A DNA stretch of 64,000 bases from Chrysomallon squamiferum (Eukaryota; Mollusca; Gastropoda; Neomphalida; Peltospiridae). Positions 21,801-47,197 of the stretch are shown one piece after another. The notes below the pieces were generated by a model, which was not told the origin of the DNA, did not search any database, and saw nothing but the letters and a program-made list of their open reading frames with translations. Where the stretch lies: the NCBI GenBank assembly GCA_012295275.1, contig CM022674.1:10233792-10297791 (forward strand), given 5' to 3'. Each line of letters opens with the position of its first letter. Position 1 is the stretch's first letter. Position numbers and translations under genes: made by a program.

Positions 21801-23419
21801 GGTTTTGTCACTTTTTACTATAAATATTAACATGCCCACAATCAGTTTTATGCATTATTCATTTTTGTTAACAATTTGCATGCTAGTTGTTAGGTCACAT
21901 ATCTGATAATATACTGTTTACTTTATTCAGAATTTCAGGGCAACTACAAATGATTTGGATGCAGTGTCCAATGCAATGGATATTTTATTATTGATTATGT
22001 CATCTTGGAAATAACATATACTAAACCACTTTGACAAAACTGGTGATAGAAAATGAATATCCTCAGATGTTGTTATTAAAGTAATTTAAAATAATCATAT
22101 TTTATTGTAGGAGGGTGAGAAATACAAAGAGGGGGTAGATCCAGACTCTTTCACAAGAGGACAACAGAAAAAGATTGAAGAAATTCAAAAGGAGAAAGCC
22201 GACACTAAAAAAACACGGTTGCCTAAAGAGGGGACAATGGAAGTTACAGCAAAGGTTAGTAAATATAAAAAATAAAAATACATACTGAGAATGGGATAAA
22301 GTAAATTTCATCACATATTATAATAATAATTATGAGGATGCTTCACAATAAATTCTGTTAGGCAAAAATATAAAATAGCATAAATCTTCATTAATTAAAA
22401 CATGGATTATAAATATTCTTGTTGACTTATTAATGTTTTATATTTTTACCCAAAGAGTACCATAAATTTATCTTTAATTGAAATGGTTCAAAATTTTCTG
22501 TTTTTAATTGCAGTAAAAAAATTAATATCCATTCAGCTATTTGTAATAAAATTAAAGATTAGAAGATGATATTGTTGTTAACTTATTACAGAGAAAAATG
22601 GTTTATAGTATATAAAACTAGACTAAGAAAGTGTAAAAAAGATAAGATTGGTTTTGTTTGTATGATAGAGACTAGTGTTATTCTAATATGTATGTGAACA
22701 GGAAGGCAAGGCGTTGCTCGGAGATGAAAAGCTAGGAGAAACAAGACAGGAAACTAAAAGTAAAGCAAATGCCAAAAAGCCTGCAGGAAATAAACGTGAA
22801 TCAACGATACAGAAAACTATGGCTGAAGGTACGCAATGACAAACCATATATATTATTTTCATTTCTTTTTATTTGAATTAAATTATAAATATTGATGTGT
22901 GAAATGGCTGTCGCTCATTATTCAATTTATTTCATTCAGAAAACTTCATGTTGCCTCCCCATTATCTAAGAAGTTACTCTGTTCCATTTCAACTTCATTT
23001 ATTTTAATTCCACAATCATATAAATTATTTTACTCCTTTATTTGTAAAATATTTCCTCCTGTTACTGTAATTGGTAATAATGATTATTGTATTGTTGTCC
23101 TTATAAATAAATAACCAAGATTTCGGAAAAAAAAACAATAAACCAAAAACATTTAATTTTAGCTAAAGCAATTGTATCAGAAGAAGACCTTACCGGTGGA
23201 CGACGTACCCGGTCACAGAACAAACCCGCCCCTGAAGTAAAAACACCAGTAAAACGAGCTGGTGCAACACAGAAAGCAGCCAAAGAAACAAAGGAATCTA
23301 AAAAAGCAAAAAAAGACAAAGAAGCAAAAGAAACAGCAGAAAATGAGAAAAAAGATGAAGAAAAGAAAGAAGAAAAACAGGAAGAGAAAAAAGAAGAAAA
23401 GAAAGATGAAAAAGCGTAA
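15838..23419 (+). CDS. Unrecognised lysine-rich protein made of repeated exon modules
   Basis: Five exons in consistent phase: 15838-15894, 20984-21103, 22111-22254, 22702-22828, 23163-23419, encoding 234 residues. I do not recognise the protein. Exons 1, 2 and 3 each end with a variant of TMxVTAK (DGTMQVTAK, DSTMVATAK, EGTMEVTAK). Exon 4 ends with the looser STIQKTMAE. Exons 2, 3 and 4 each begin with EG. Internal exons 2 and 3 are symmetric phase 0, so the layout looks like exon duplication. Residues 150-234 contain GGRRTRSQNKPAP, then a Lys/Ala/Glu-rich tail with alternating KK and EE runs ending DEKA. There is no signal peptide or membrane segment. Composition suggests a disordered nuclear or nucleic-acid-associated protein; that is inference. 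The start ATG follows a CpG-containing promoter directly. The first intron is 5.1 kb. AATAAA lies at 23429-23434, unusually close to the stop, so the real poly(A) site may be further on. Confidence 0.75.
16857..16880. repeat. TA microsatellite
   Basis: Pure alternating TA tract in the first intron of the lysine-rich gene. Confidence 0.85.
17700..18200. repeat. Degenerate tandem repeat, period about 120-125 bp
   Basis: Recurring words TTCCCATTC / ATTCCCATTCC, CTTCCT, TTCCTAA and GTCAG(AT) recur in the same order. CCCATT occurs at about 17753, 18005 and 18125. An intermediate, more decayed unit near 17860-17935 shares CTCTGTGACAAACCTTCTGG and TTCCTAACATGG. This gives about four ancient copies. 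Confidence 0.5.
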
Positions 23420-26400
23420 GCAGATACAAATAAAATAAAAGTAAGGAAGGAAAAAGCCATTTTAAACCAGTAGAATCACTTATTTTGGACAGAATGATCA
23501 GTTGCAGTTTTCATCTCATTATCTTTTGGGGGAAACATGAATGTATATTTTTCTTACTTTTTTACCTTTTTTTTTGTTTTGTTTTTTGTTATTTATATGA
23601 TTCGCTTTGTAGGTTAGTAATTTCAGTATACAATTTATATTCAGTTGTTAGTAAATTTAAAGGTATGCTGCTGTTTGTACTTAACCTATGGAAGAAACTA
23701 TTTGAAGAGGATATTAAAATCCACACTAATAGTTATTGCATTTTTAGATGCTTAATAATCATTATAATTTTAAATATTAGTGTTTTTAATAACATTTTGC
23801 AAGTGCTTGATAACGGTCCCATTACTAGGGTTTGTTTATTCTTTGTTTTATTCATTCTCATTGTACATGTTTAAAATTTAAAAACATTATAAGCCACATA
23901 TACATTCTTGTTATTTTTGTTTTGCATGTTAATTAACATGTTGACTTAGGTAGTATGAATATGTCAGATTGTGAACTTTGTAAGCTGGCATATTTCATAT
24001 TTGGCTTGGCTAATATATTTTTATCCCAGAACATAAATATTTCATTAATTTGTGCTGCATTTTTGAAAATTAATTTTAACATATTTATAATTCTCTATTT
24101 ATAGTTTAGAGTTGAATTTCATGAGTCAAAGCATAATAAATATTTTTCTATTTCTTTTATTGTTTAGAATTCAGGGCTTAAAATTCCTATCATTTTTGTC
24201 ATCAATCACGACATTTTATTTCTTTATATTTTCTGCTGGTGTCATATATTAATATTTTACCTTTCAACTTATTCTGTATCAAAATAGTAAATTGTGTATT
24301 GGAAAATAATTATAATTATTCACATAGTAAAATATAAAAGCTCAAATTTTTTAATGATAAGTTTATTGACTTTGTTGATTTGTGATATTCCTTTTAATAT
24401 TACATTTAGCTAAAAAAATAAATATATACTGTTTTTTAAATCAAATATTTGACAAATTAGAATGTTGAGGGGTGAGGTTTTTCTATTTTCTATTATTACA
24501 AAAGCCCTGAATTATTAAATGTTTGTTTAATGTACTGTTATTTTTTAACATCAAAACCACTTGGATCCGATTCTGAATGCAATAAATCATAACATTTGAT
24601 TTATATAATTGTTAAGTAAACAATTTCCAATTATACTGTTGTTATAGATTTTTTAAAGTCTTTCTAATTTTTTAGATTTTTACATTATTTGATATATGTT
24701 TTAATCAGTTTCATTGTATTGAAGAAAATTGAAAAAAGTGGTTGACATTTTTTTTACTTTACAGAAAGTTTTTGAATTTATATATATATTTTTTAGCTCT
24801 GTAAAAATTATTTTAAATAATGGGGAATTAAGATTATATAATTCTAATTTTGAAATAAAAATAAATTTCATCTTTTAGATACAACTGGTATTGTATAAAT
24901 AAAATGTTTGTATTCACTTTTAGATAAGGCAGCATTTTTCATTTGTGTTTTTGTTTTCATCATGTTTGAGTTCAGCAATTGACATTAATGTACATTTTTC
25001 ATTATTATAAATTGTAACATTAATTAGATTTTAATTTTTTTTAAATGTCTTTTGTCACTTTAAATTTAATGTTCTGTGCAAAAATGCTTAAATACAATTT
25101 ATATACTTCCAAATGACTGATTTGTTTTTAAGTGAACTGTATTTGCTAATCATCAGGTATGGAGCTGATATTTATACATAAATAAAAAAGGTACTAAATA
25201 CAATAATAGCCTTCCTTATTCCTTGTGACCTTATTTTGTTGTCATATTATTGGCAAAGTTTGGTTATTAGAAAAAAAATTTTTTCCAACATACAGAAAGA
25301 ATTTGAATCATACCTTTTAATTTAATGATATATCTTGTGGTTTGTTGTTTTTTTCTTTTGTTTTGTCATGTAATAACAAGTAGCAAACATTTTGGATTTT
25401 ATAGCAATGATGCTGGGAAGAATTTACTAGTGTCATTGCATTGTGTTCAATTTTTACAAATTATTACAAATTACTTTATAAATTTACATTCATAATTATA
25501 TTCTTAATCTGTTTCAGTTAAAGTAAGAAATTATTGCAGATAAAGGCAATCCTTTCACAATTTATTAATGTAATTAAAAATGAGCAAAATGAATTATAAT
25601 TTATCAGCATTGATGGTTTTTTATCTAATATATAATCAAAATTTTAATTTTAATTTTAATTTTATTATTATTATTATTTTAATATTATGCATATATTGTT
25701 ATTTGTTATTTAATTATCTTGAATGTCATTTGTAATGCTAGTAATTTGTTTTTAATTAACAAATAAAAAAATTGTTAGATTATTGTGTGTGTATTAATTC
25801 TTCCACTGTGAAGTTCAGGTTAAAACATACTGAATAAAACAATTTTCCAGGTTACAGGAAATAAAATATTGGTTTAAATTTAGTGTTATTCAGATAATTT
25901 TTCTTATCAGCCTGGGTGAACTAGTTATTACAATTTTATTTTTAAAAACATTTTCACTGCTGAATAATGTTTATAAAAATGTTTACGACAATTTATCTTT
26001 AACTACTCTCACTTGATTTATTTTATATTTACTTTTTTTATTAATTAAAAATTTTAAACTTAATGGTTTATTTTTTATATAATATAGGTTTGTTAATTAA
26101 TATATTCGTGACAACTATTTGTTTAATAATATTATTTTTAATTAATTATCAGATTTTTATATTTAAAGATTATTACGACACCATAATAAACATTTTACTA
26201 CACTTCACAACGGAAGAAATTTATTTTAAAAATTTTGAAATATAAAAAAAAGAATCATCAACCATTTTGAGTTATTTTTATGACCATCAAATGTTCAACT
26301 TCAGATTGATGCATTTGTATAAGTAATAAAAATATCGACATAACCATGTAGTTATTTGTTATGTAATTTAAAATGTTGATTTAAACAAAGACATACAGTT

Positions 26401-28850
26401 CTATGAGTTAGTTAATAAATATGAATATTATAAACCAAGATATTATTATTACTATTTTTTATTATTATTTTTTTCTATATATTTGTTACTGGAATTTATT
26501 TTCTCTTTTTTTTTTCTCTTAACCTTTCTCAGACATAAACATGTTATTTCATATCATTTTAAAGTTATGTTTATAATAAATAAATGATAAAAAATTAAAT
26601 AATAAATAATGTCATATGATAAGTTTTCCTAAATGAGTGGACACGATCAAATATGGATTATTTGTAATACCTTTTAATGCCAGGAAAATACAGGTATGTG
26701 ATTAATGGTAAACAGGAGGGTGGGCAATGGCCAAAGGCAATTAACTATTAACAGTAAGAAATTCTTAAAAATAGTTGACTGGTCCAGTTCAACATAAGCA
26801 CCTAATGTGCTAGAAATTAATGGAATAAATGAACTTCCAAAATTGGCAAATGAACATTTTTTTAATAAAAAAAGGCTTGACACCCAGAAGACTTATGTGG
26901 GTTATTGTACACGTCAGGAATAGGGCATAGAAGGCAATCTGGAGTGGGTCAGACACATTTTAGTGGCTAGTTCAAGCAGTCCTTTTGTGCAGCCCAAGGG
27001 ACAAGCCATTAGGGGACTGGGGCTAGGATGTGATGTTTAAATAGAGGAAAATGAAAATTTATACATGCATGTGGAAGGCAAAATCCATCTCTCCAGTGTA
27101 GATCATGGTGACAGAACAAACTTAAACATTATGGGACATCCCCAAGTAAACACCAATATTCTGGCCCAAAAATTAAAATAATTTACTTTCTTTTTTTTCT
27201 TTTTTTTATTGGCATGTATATAATAGTTTATTTTTTTATTTTTATGGTTTATATTATTATTTTATATAAATTTAAAATAAATTGAAAAACTGATGAAAGT
27301 ATCATTTATTTTCAAACTGACAAACACTTTCTAATTTACAAAACTGACAAATTTGCTTTTTATTAAAAAAAATTTGGCCCATAAAATTAACTATTGTCAT
27401 GTCTTCATTTCTTTTTTTTTCCCCCTTTCTTTCTTTCTTTTTTTATTAAATATTCAGTATTTTCTGTTTCCAATAAAAGTATTAATATTTTATATCTCAG
27501 CTATCAGATTTCTTGGTTTATCAAACACTAATACAAGAGGTGTATATAAAATGGGTTATAAAGAAAAAATTTCAGTAGGTGAATTGATCTTTGAGAAGTG
27601 TACACAAAACCTTCTTAAAAGTGTAAATTGATAAATGTCTGTCATGTGAGTTAATCAGTGTTTGTAGACTGCTCTCACTTATTTAGTTTTATATTTTTTT
27701 AAATTTCTAACAACCTCAAATAAAAAATAAAACAAAATACTCAGTAAATTTTAAACAAAAATAAAAATAAATAAAATTCTAATCAGTTTTCTTTTTTTAA
27801 GAATTTATTGTTAATAAAGTATGTATAACTAATTCACAACATTTACAGCATACATTTTGTATACAAACTGAACTGAACCAAACTGTTTACAACATCTAAT
27901 GTTCACATTCTTAGTCTATGATTCAGAAAGAACAACACAAGTCACAGATATGATGAACCATAAGGATCAATCTTTCCCTTCACTTCCAAAACCACTAGTG
28001 GGTTCCTGAAGACTATGCTAAAGATGATCTCACACAAAAAAATCCCAAATTGCTACTTATCATTAAGAATGGTAGTGTATGGTTACTTCGCTTACAAAAT
28101 AAATTATTAAAAATGTATATAGAAACAAACATTGTACTTTTTATACATAATAATTTTTTCTATTTATAAAAAGAACAAAATATTATAATTTCATCATCTA
28201 ACACATTTTACATGATATGTAAAACGTATTAATTTGTTTATTTACCTATTCTCGATACTTACGTTTTCAAATAAGCACTGTTAAATCAATATTTATTCAT
28301 TTTTAAATTTTATTTGTCTGAAATACAAATCCGATTTCAAACTTTTTTCTAACCCACGTGAATTTTAAATCAGTGTTCTTTATTTTGACAAACATTTAAA
28401 AATGACTGAATATACATAATTTACAAAACAAATTAATTTAGAAAATGATCTCTGGAAATAAATAATAATAATAAAAAAAAAAAAAAAAAAAAACTATAAA
28501 AATACAGAAGAAGAACGTTATATAGTAATATAAGCTTTAACATAATCACGCATAAACTGAGCAAACTGTAACACAATATATATAGTCAAATTAAGATTTA
28601 TTTATTTATTTTTATTTTTAAAGTAATAAATATCCAAAGACTCGAGAGAGTGGCTGTTTGAAGGATATAAAGTGTTTATTCACACTAATTATAAAAATAA
28701 ACACTTATTACAGTTATAATATTACTACTACCAATTACTTACTTTGTCACTTACATTGTTGCCTTCTTTTGTAAACATAATCAAAATATTATCTATTGTC
28801 TTAATCAAGATTCCTATTAAATACCTTTGTTAATCAGCTCTCTCTAGAAT
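23420..28850. other. Intergenic AT-rich DNA between the lysine-rich gene and PIK3CB
   Basis: About 5.4 kb, very AT-rich, presumably starting with the 3' UTR of the lysine-rich gene. It contains many AATAAA-like words, A/T homopolymers (for example about 28474-28492) and a less AT-rich island at about 26640-27170. No exon with supporting splice phase or family similarity was found. Confidence 0.5.
26640..27170. other. Less AT-rich island, possible relic of a mobile element
   Basis: Visibly richer in G and C than surrounding DNA and free of the usual A/T runs. A minus-strand open frame (26674-26883) has no recognised motif. The left edge has TGCCAGG and the right edge CTGGCCC, a short imperfect inverted match that is weak evidence on its own. 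Confidence 0.2.
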
Positions 28851-29048
28851 TATAATCGGGAAAGTCGGAAAACCTCGATACATGCATTCGGACATCGTCG
28901 GGCGACTTCGGGAAATTAAAAAGAAGGAAGGAAATTGTTTGGGAGGCGGTAGTAGTTTGGTTTTAGGATGGTGTATTTCAAATGCATTTTGTTTTATTAT
29001 TAAACTGTGATCATAACATTTTACTAAGGTTAACGGCATGCTGAATTA
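28850..29048 (+). promoter_or_regulatory. Probable promoter and 5' UTR exon of PIK3CB
   Basis: A CpG-containing patch (about 28855-28910, with TCGTCGGGCGACTTCGGG) precedes a strong donor, AATTA|GTAAGT, whose exon would end at 29048. Splicing to the acceptor ending at 29649 (CACTCAAG) places the coding ATG at 29665. A short upstream ORF would span the junction (see findings). Exact transcription start unknown. Confidence 0.4.
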
Positions 29049-29664
29049 GTAAGTATTTTGTTTATAAATAAATATTAGATTATCGTTTGTCAGATTAGTT
29101 TTATAATATGGCAGATCCATCGTCCATGCTAGCACTAGCAGACGTAGTAAAACTAAAAGTACTTACGTGAAAGTACTAAAACACAACAAATGCAGAACAT
29201 AGATTTAGCTTAAGTTAAATGTCCAAATAGAAATATTTATGGTTTACGAAAAACAGAAATCATATAATAATGTTTTAAGATCGGTATTTCTTTCATACAA
29301 ATAAATGTAATATTTTCTACTGATAAGAATTAATCGGTAGATTTTTTCATATTTTTGTCAAATAAATCGTCATCGTGATCATACCAGTGAATTTTTGGAC
29401 GTATCATATATAATTTATTGTTTTGTTTATCCACCGATCCCATAAGGATGGCATGTGGTTGTGTGTGTGTGTGTGGGGGTGTGTGTGGGGTGGGTGGGTG
29501 GGTGTATGTGTGTTTGGATTGTTTGTAACATTGTTAAAAATTAAAAAAAAAGACAACCAGAAAATCCCCACCAAAAGTGTCTGTTTCATATCTTGTTTTA
29601 AAATTGTTTATTTTTAATTAATATTATTATTATATTTTTTTCACTCAAGCTGAAATTTATAATC

Positions 29665-41656
<11,992 letters not shown>

Positions 41657-44600
41657 AGAAAACATACATGTGATGTATGTTTAACTTTCTCATTGCTGTA
41701 CACTCACATAGCAGTTAATGTTTCAACAGTGTCATTTGGGTTATTTTTTAAAAATACGCACAGGGTATTATTCTTTGAGAATGCAAAAGTACTTATTGTG
41801 TGTTTAAGAATATAAGATTGAAAATTAATATTCCTAATTATTAAAACATCAAAATTTCTCCATGACAGTTTTATAACATATTTTTTAATAATTGTTTCAT
41901 TGATTTATATATCTCTAATCATTTATACTCCACATTATTATAACAAAAACTGTAACAATTTTTATATATTCATCATCCAATAATAAAAAATTAAAACAAG
42001 GTAGTCCAGAATATTAAAAATAAATTTGATGAATTTTGTAGGCATATTTAGTTGATTTAAACATGTAACACATTGGGATCAAATTGTTTCAAATTAAACC
42101 TTATTTAAATTAATTTATATCATATGATGACTTGCAAAGTAAGGCTTTGATAACATCAGATGATATATATAAACTTAGAACAGAAACTGTGATAATTCAT
42201 TTACTCCAGGAAATAATTACTTATTTTTAACGTTTAATTGGAAACTAATTAATTATTGCTAACATTGCTAGAATATTTAATTTTGTTGTTCAAATACGAA
42301 GACCAGATGTACATAATTTTAAGCAAAATATATGTCAGTATTTTATTTACTGAATTTAGAAGCAAAATTGAACATAATTTGTGTTTTCATTATTTATTCT
42401 GCAGAAAATTTATTTGAATATAGAAGAGCTTTTTCTAAATTGCAACATTTTCACATTCTGCATTCACTTTGAGTTATTTGCAGGATCTTCAACTTGTTTC
42501 GTTATTTTTATTAAAATAAATTGTTGTTATTAATCTCTAGTCCATAATTATGGATCTAGTCACCATGCCTGTATTTTATTATGCTTTTGTATAATGCTGT
42601 TTTAAATTGAAAAAACAAAAAAGTGTTTTTCAATTTGATTTTTAAAAAAAAAATAGATTGCTATATATTTGTATTTTTAATCATAATAATTATATTTTTT
42701 AAATCAAATATCAGAGATTGTATATTTATTTTTTACTGTTAGCTTCTTATGATAACATTCCAACATAATAAGAATGTACATAAAAAGATAAGAACCTAGT
42801 TTTAACAGATGTACAAATGCAAAATAAAAATTCATTTAAGCAATCTAGGCTTACTTCATAACTAATTTTTAATTTGTGAAATTAATTTGTTTTTACTTTC
42901 ATTTTTGTTGTTGCTAATATATTTATATATGATACTGGTAACTGTATTGTTTTAAGCTGAATGGAAACATCAACAAATTTACATCAGTTGTTGACAAATG
43001 TAGTTAATTAAGCTATTAAGTCTTTGTTTCTTTTAATATTATTTTATATTCATTGAAGATATTTAATACATTTAAATTTATTAAAATTGACATAATTAGT
43101 ACATCATTTATACAAAAACAAACTGTTAAACACACACACACACACACACGGTACGGTTCTTTGTTTTTGTTTATCATTGTTTAGATAGTGGGTTGGAAAA
43201 CACTTCTTTGAAGAACACATTTGTCAGAGAATACAGAGAACAAATTTCTTTATTTTTATTCAATGAAAACACATCTACTGTGATAAATATTTGTTTCGTT
43301 ATGTTGTTAACATGCAGTCATGTTAGTAAAATCAGAATTGTTACATTGTTACATTGTTTTCAAACATGTTTTCATGAAAGTGTTTGATTTCACCACAGTT
43401 CTTCCAAATTATAAAAGGTAATATTGATACTACTATTTTATCATCAGTGTCAGTATCCATTTTGGATTTGTTATTTTTTGTGCAAGGTACAGAACATTTT
43501 AATTTTTATGGTCTTTCACAAAGTATCATTTTGCAAATTAATGTTGATGGAAAAAGTTATCTTAGTGAAATTACAAAATGGGTAGAAATCAAATAAACAC
43601 TGAAGTGATATGAGGATTTAGACTCTTTGTAAGACTATTAAATTTCAGAATGATTAAGAATGATGTTAATTAAATATTTTCTCTATATTCTTTACTTTGG
43701 GTTAATTGGAGATTTTAAATTTTGATTCAGTTTAAAATAAATAAATAATCCTTATATAGTTTAATGTTACTAAGTTTAATGTGAGTATATTTCAGATTAT
43801 TTCTTTGTGATGTTTGGATGCACACTTTGGGTGTGGTTTGATTGGTGGTATTAAAGATGGAAACAAGAACTGCAAGAACCTTAGTTTTCCATTCATATAG
43901 ATATGGAAACTACATAATTTACACCAGTAAATAAAATTATTTTAATAAACACAACATAATAAATGGTTACATGTACATTTTTCTAGTTTGTGCCTTGGAT
44001 ACCCTGGAGATTAATTTTCCTTTTTTATATATATATTTTTTTATAATAACATTTTTAGTTTCAAAATTAATTAGTTTTGGTTTGATGTTCTTTAATGATT
44101 CAGATACCTTTCATTAATGTTTGTGCGTGTATATCTCTCACATACCCACACACACAGTCCTTACATCTTGTAAAATGTTATCTTATTGTTTAATATAACT
44201 CATTATTATCTATGCAAACATGTTAATAGATACTTAGCACCTGTTATTTTTAATCTTGCTGTTTTGAGATAGATTTAATTTTCATGCTGATAAAATATTT
44301 CAGCAGGAATTTGAAACAGTAAAATGATTTTAATATTTTTTTACTATTGTTCACTTTACATTCCAGTATATATATAGGGTTCATATTTTAAAATTGCTTT
44401 GTGATAGCCTGTAGTTAAAAAATTTAATGATTAAAAATAGTTTGAGATGACCAGAACTTTGAGAAACAATGCTACATTGTGTCATATAGATGTTTTGAAA
44501 TCCTGGCACAGATTAACTCTAGCCTCAATTAACATCAGATAAAAAGAAACATATCGGATATACTTTCATTAATTGCAAATTTTTGTACAATTTGTATTGA

Positions 44601-47153
44601 TGTATAATTTGTATGTAGGTAGTATTTTATGAAAAAATGAATAAGAGAAATCTGATATAGAACATTAAATTCCAAAAAGAAAAATAAATCTTTGCTAATA
44701 AAAAAATAAAAAAATAAATTTAAATATCTGAATACTATACCTTAAAATATTGGTCATATCATTTAAAAATCTTTGAATACTTTCACATTATGAAAATGTT
44801 TGGTGATTTTATAACTGAGTATTCTTTTATGTCTGCCAGTCCTTGTTTTTACAAATTTTTATTCTTTTGTTTGAAATTTAGCAATGCTTTGCCCTGAAAT
44901 CTTACATCAGACTACTTAAAATAACCCTTTTAAAATCCTCATAATCAAATATTTACATTAAAATAAATATTTCATTTTTTAAATGTATTTTTATGTCAGT
45001 ACTGTAAAGGCTTTAAAAATAATTAATTATTACAGAAAGATAAATAATTCATGCATTCTGCTATTTGAGCATAAAATACTCAGATTTAATACTTTTGAAA
45101 ATAAAACAATATTAATAGAGAAGTGATTTAAGTAAAATGGATAAAAATTGTAATAACATTTTCTAAAAAGCAACAAGAAACAATTATTCTATTTTCTTTG
45201 ATGTTATGTCACTGTAATTTCACTGAAAAAGACAAAGGTGCTATTTAAATTTAGTGTGGTTCTTTCTTAGGAAATGCACATGATATGGAAATTGTTTTAA
45301 TTAAATCTATACAAAATAATGCATTCTTAGATAGGTTTATTATTTTGTATGTATTTTTTGAATTACAACATTTTTTAAGATCATTCTGTAATTTGAATAG
45401 ATTGACAGGACTTCCAAATTTTTGTTTTGTTTGTTACTTTAATTAAAACAGACATGGTCTATTTCAAATATTTAAGTGCATGTTCTTAACTTGACAGATT
45501 TTTCTTTTATCTTTTTTATGTTTATTATTATTATTATTATTTGTGAGGGGGATGTGTGGGGAGCTTGTTTAAAGGTTCCAGAAAAAAAAAAGCATAGAAT
45601 TTTTAAAATTAACTTCTAAAGAAATTTGTGAAATTGACAATGACTTCAGAAATTATTTTGTTTTGATAAAGAAATTTATAGAAATAAATATCTTGAAAAC
45701 ATGACTCCTTTTCAGTTATGATTGAAAGCGTTATCTCTTGGTCATTATGGTGTAGATTTTTATTCAAAAACAAATGAGATTCGGTAGCTATAATAAAAGC
45801 AGTATTTTCTGTGACACTGTCAGGTTATTAAAGTGGTGTCCCACTGATTTAATGGGTTAAAAGATATTCTCAGTATTATGCTTATTTTTCTTAAATGTTA
45901 TATTTAAAAATTTTATAAACAAAATTGTAAATAAAAATATATTTTACATTAATAAATTTCATATTTTTTGTTTACTTAAAAGAAGAAAACAACTACAATT
46001 GTAAAAATATTTTATTATGTTATATTCAAAAGTGTCACAGAGGTGTGTATGTATGTATTTTTTAGTTTAAAATAATATTGTTATTTTAATTAAATATTGT
46101 TCGTTTAAAATAAGTTTAGGAAGTGAAGGTACAACTAACTATAACTATTTTGTTATATTACATTAGAAGTGTCATTGAATTTTTCTGTTTTATTTATTTA
46201 TTTATTTATTATATTTTTTTTCTCTAAGATTTTTATGAGAGAGGTTTTATTTTAAAAATATTGTTAAAATAAATTAACAACATTTTATGAGATGAGTTCA
46301 TTCACTCGTATCAGCTGAATTCTGTAAAAAACATGAAAAATCGAGGTTGGCATAAGTATGGGCTTATTACTTCCTATTTGTATCAAGTGTTTCACTTCAG
46401 CTTCCTTATCTTTTATAAAGTTTCCAAAACCAGATTTTTCATGAAATACATAAGTGATGAATAACAACAATAGTTGATTAAACAAAAACAGTTTTATTTG
46501 TTGTATTTTTCACTGAATTACAATGTATATAGTTTATTAAAATTTTGACAAATGTATAATAATACATTTTTAATACAAATGATAAAAAAAAAGAAAGAAA
46601 GAATAAAACTAAAACCACAACTAAAATGTGAAAAATGGTCTCATCCACAACCAGTTTAGCAGTGATGTACACAAAAATGATAAAATTAAAAACAAAATAT
46701 ATTTGTCAAGTTTTCACAACATTCATAATTACTGATTAAACAGGCAAGTGTACCACCAATAACTGAATTCAAAAAAAAATTTTTTTTATATATATATATA
46801 TTGTTATTCGACGCTGTTATTTCTTTTATCCTGCAATTCCACGTAATGCAAAAACTGAATGAAATCAACAGGTTGTTTTCTCAACTCACATATCTCAAGA
46901 GCATGTTTTTGATGTTGCCTACAAATACTATATATGAAAATAACGAAATTTGTTAGTTTTTAAATGAATACCATTTTCAGAATAGTCTCTTCAAATTTAA
47001 ACCAGCATTAAACTCTAAAGTAACTTTGAACAACAAATAAATATAAATACAAAGTAATTTATCAAGTTAAGTATAGTTCTGTCTCAAAAAGCTGTATTTT
47101 GGGGCTGACCAAAAACATAGAAATGTAGCTAGTCATTATGTATAGTAATTGCA

Positions 47154-47197
<44 letters not shown>

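Noticed and set aside
23163-23419. Assignment of the lysine-rich protein as an HMGN nucleosome-binding protein, or significance of its SEEDL string (as in the Myc tag)
   Set aside because: GRRTRSQNKPAP only loosely resembles the HMGN core RRSARLSAK, and HMGN is known from vertebrates; SEEDL is a short chance match.
22102-23460. Phe/Ser-rich minus-strand open frames
   Set aside because: Shadows of the Lys/Glu-rich exons of the plus-strand gene.
28830-29039. Minus-strand 69-codon open frame
   Set aside because: Antisense to the probable PIK3CB 5' exon and promoter; no recognisable motif.
43193-43596. Two adjoining plus-strand open frames in the PIK3CB-VEPH1 gap
   Set aside because: AT-rich, with no domain, no splice support and no family similarity.
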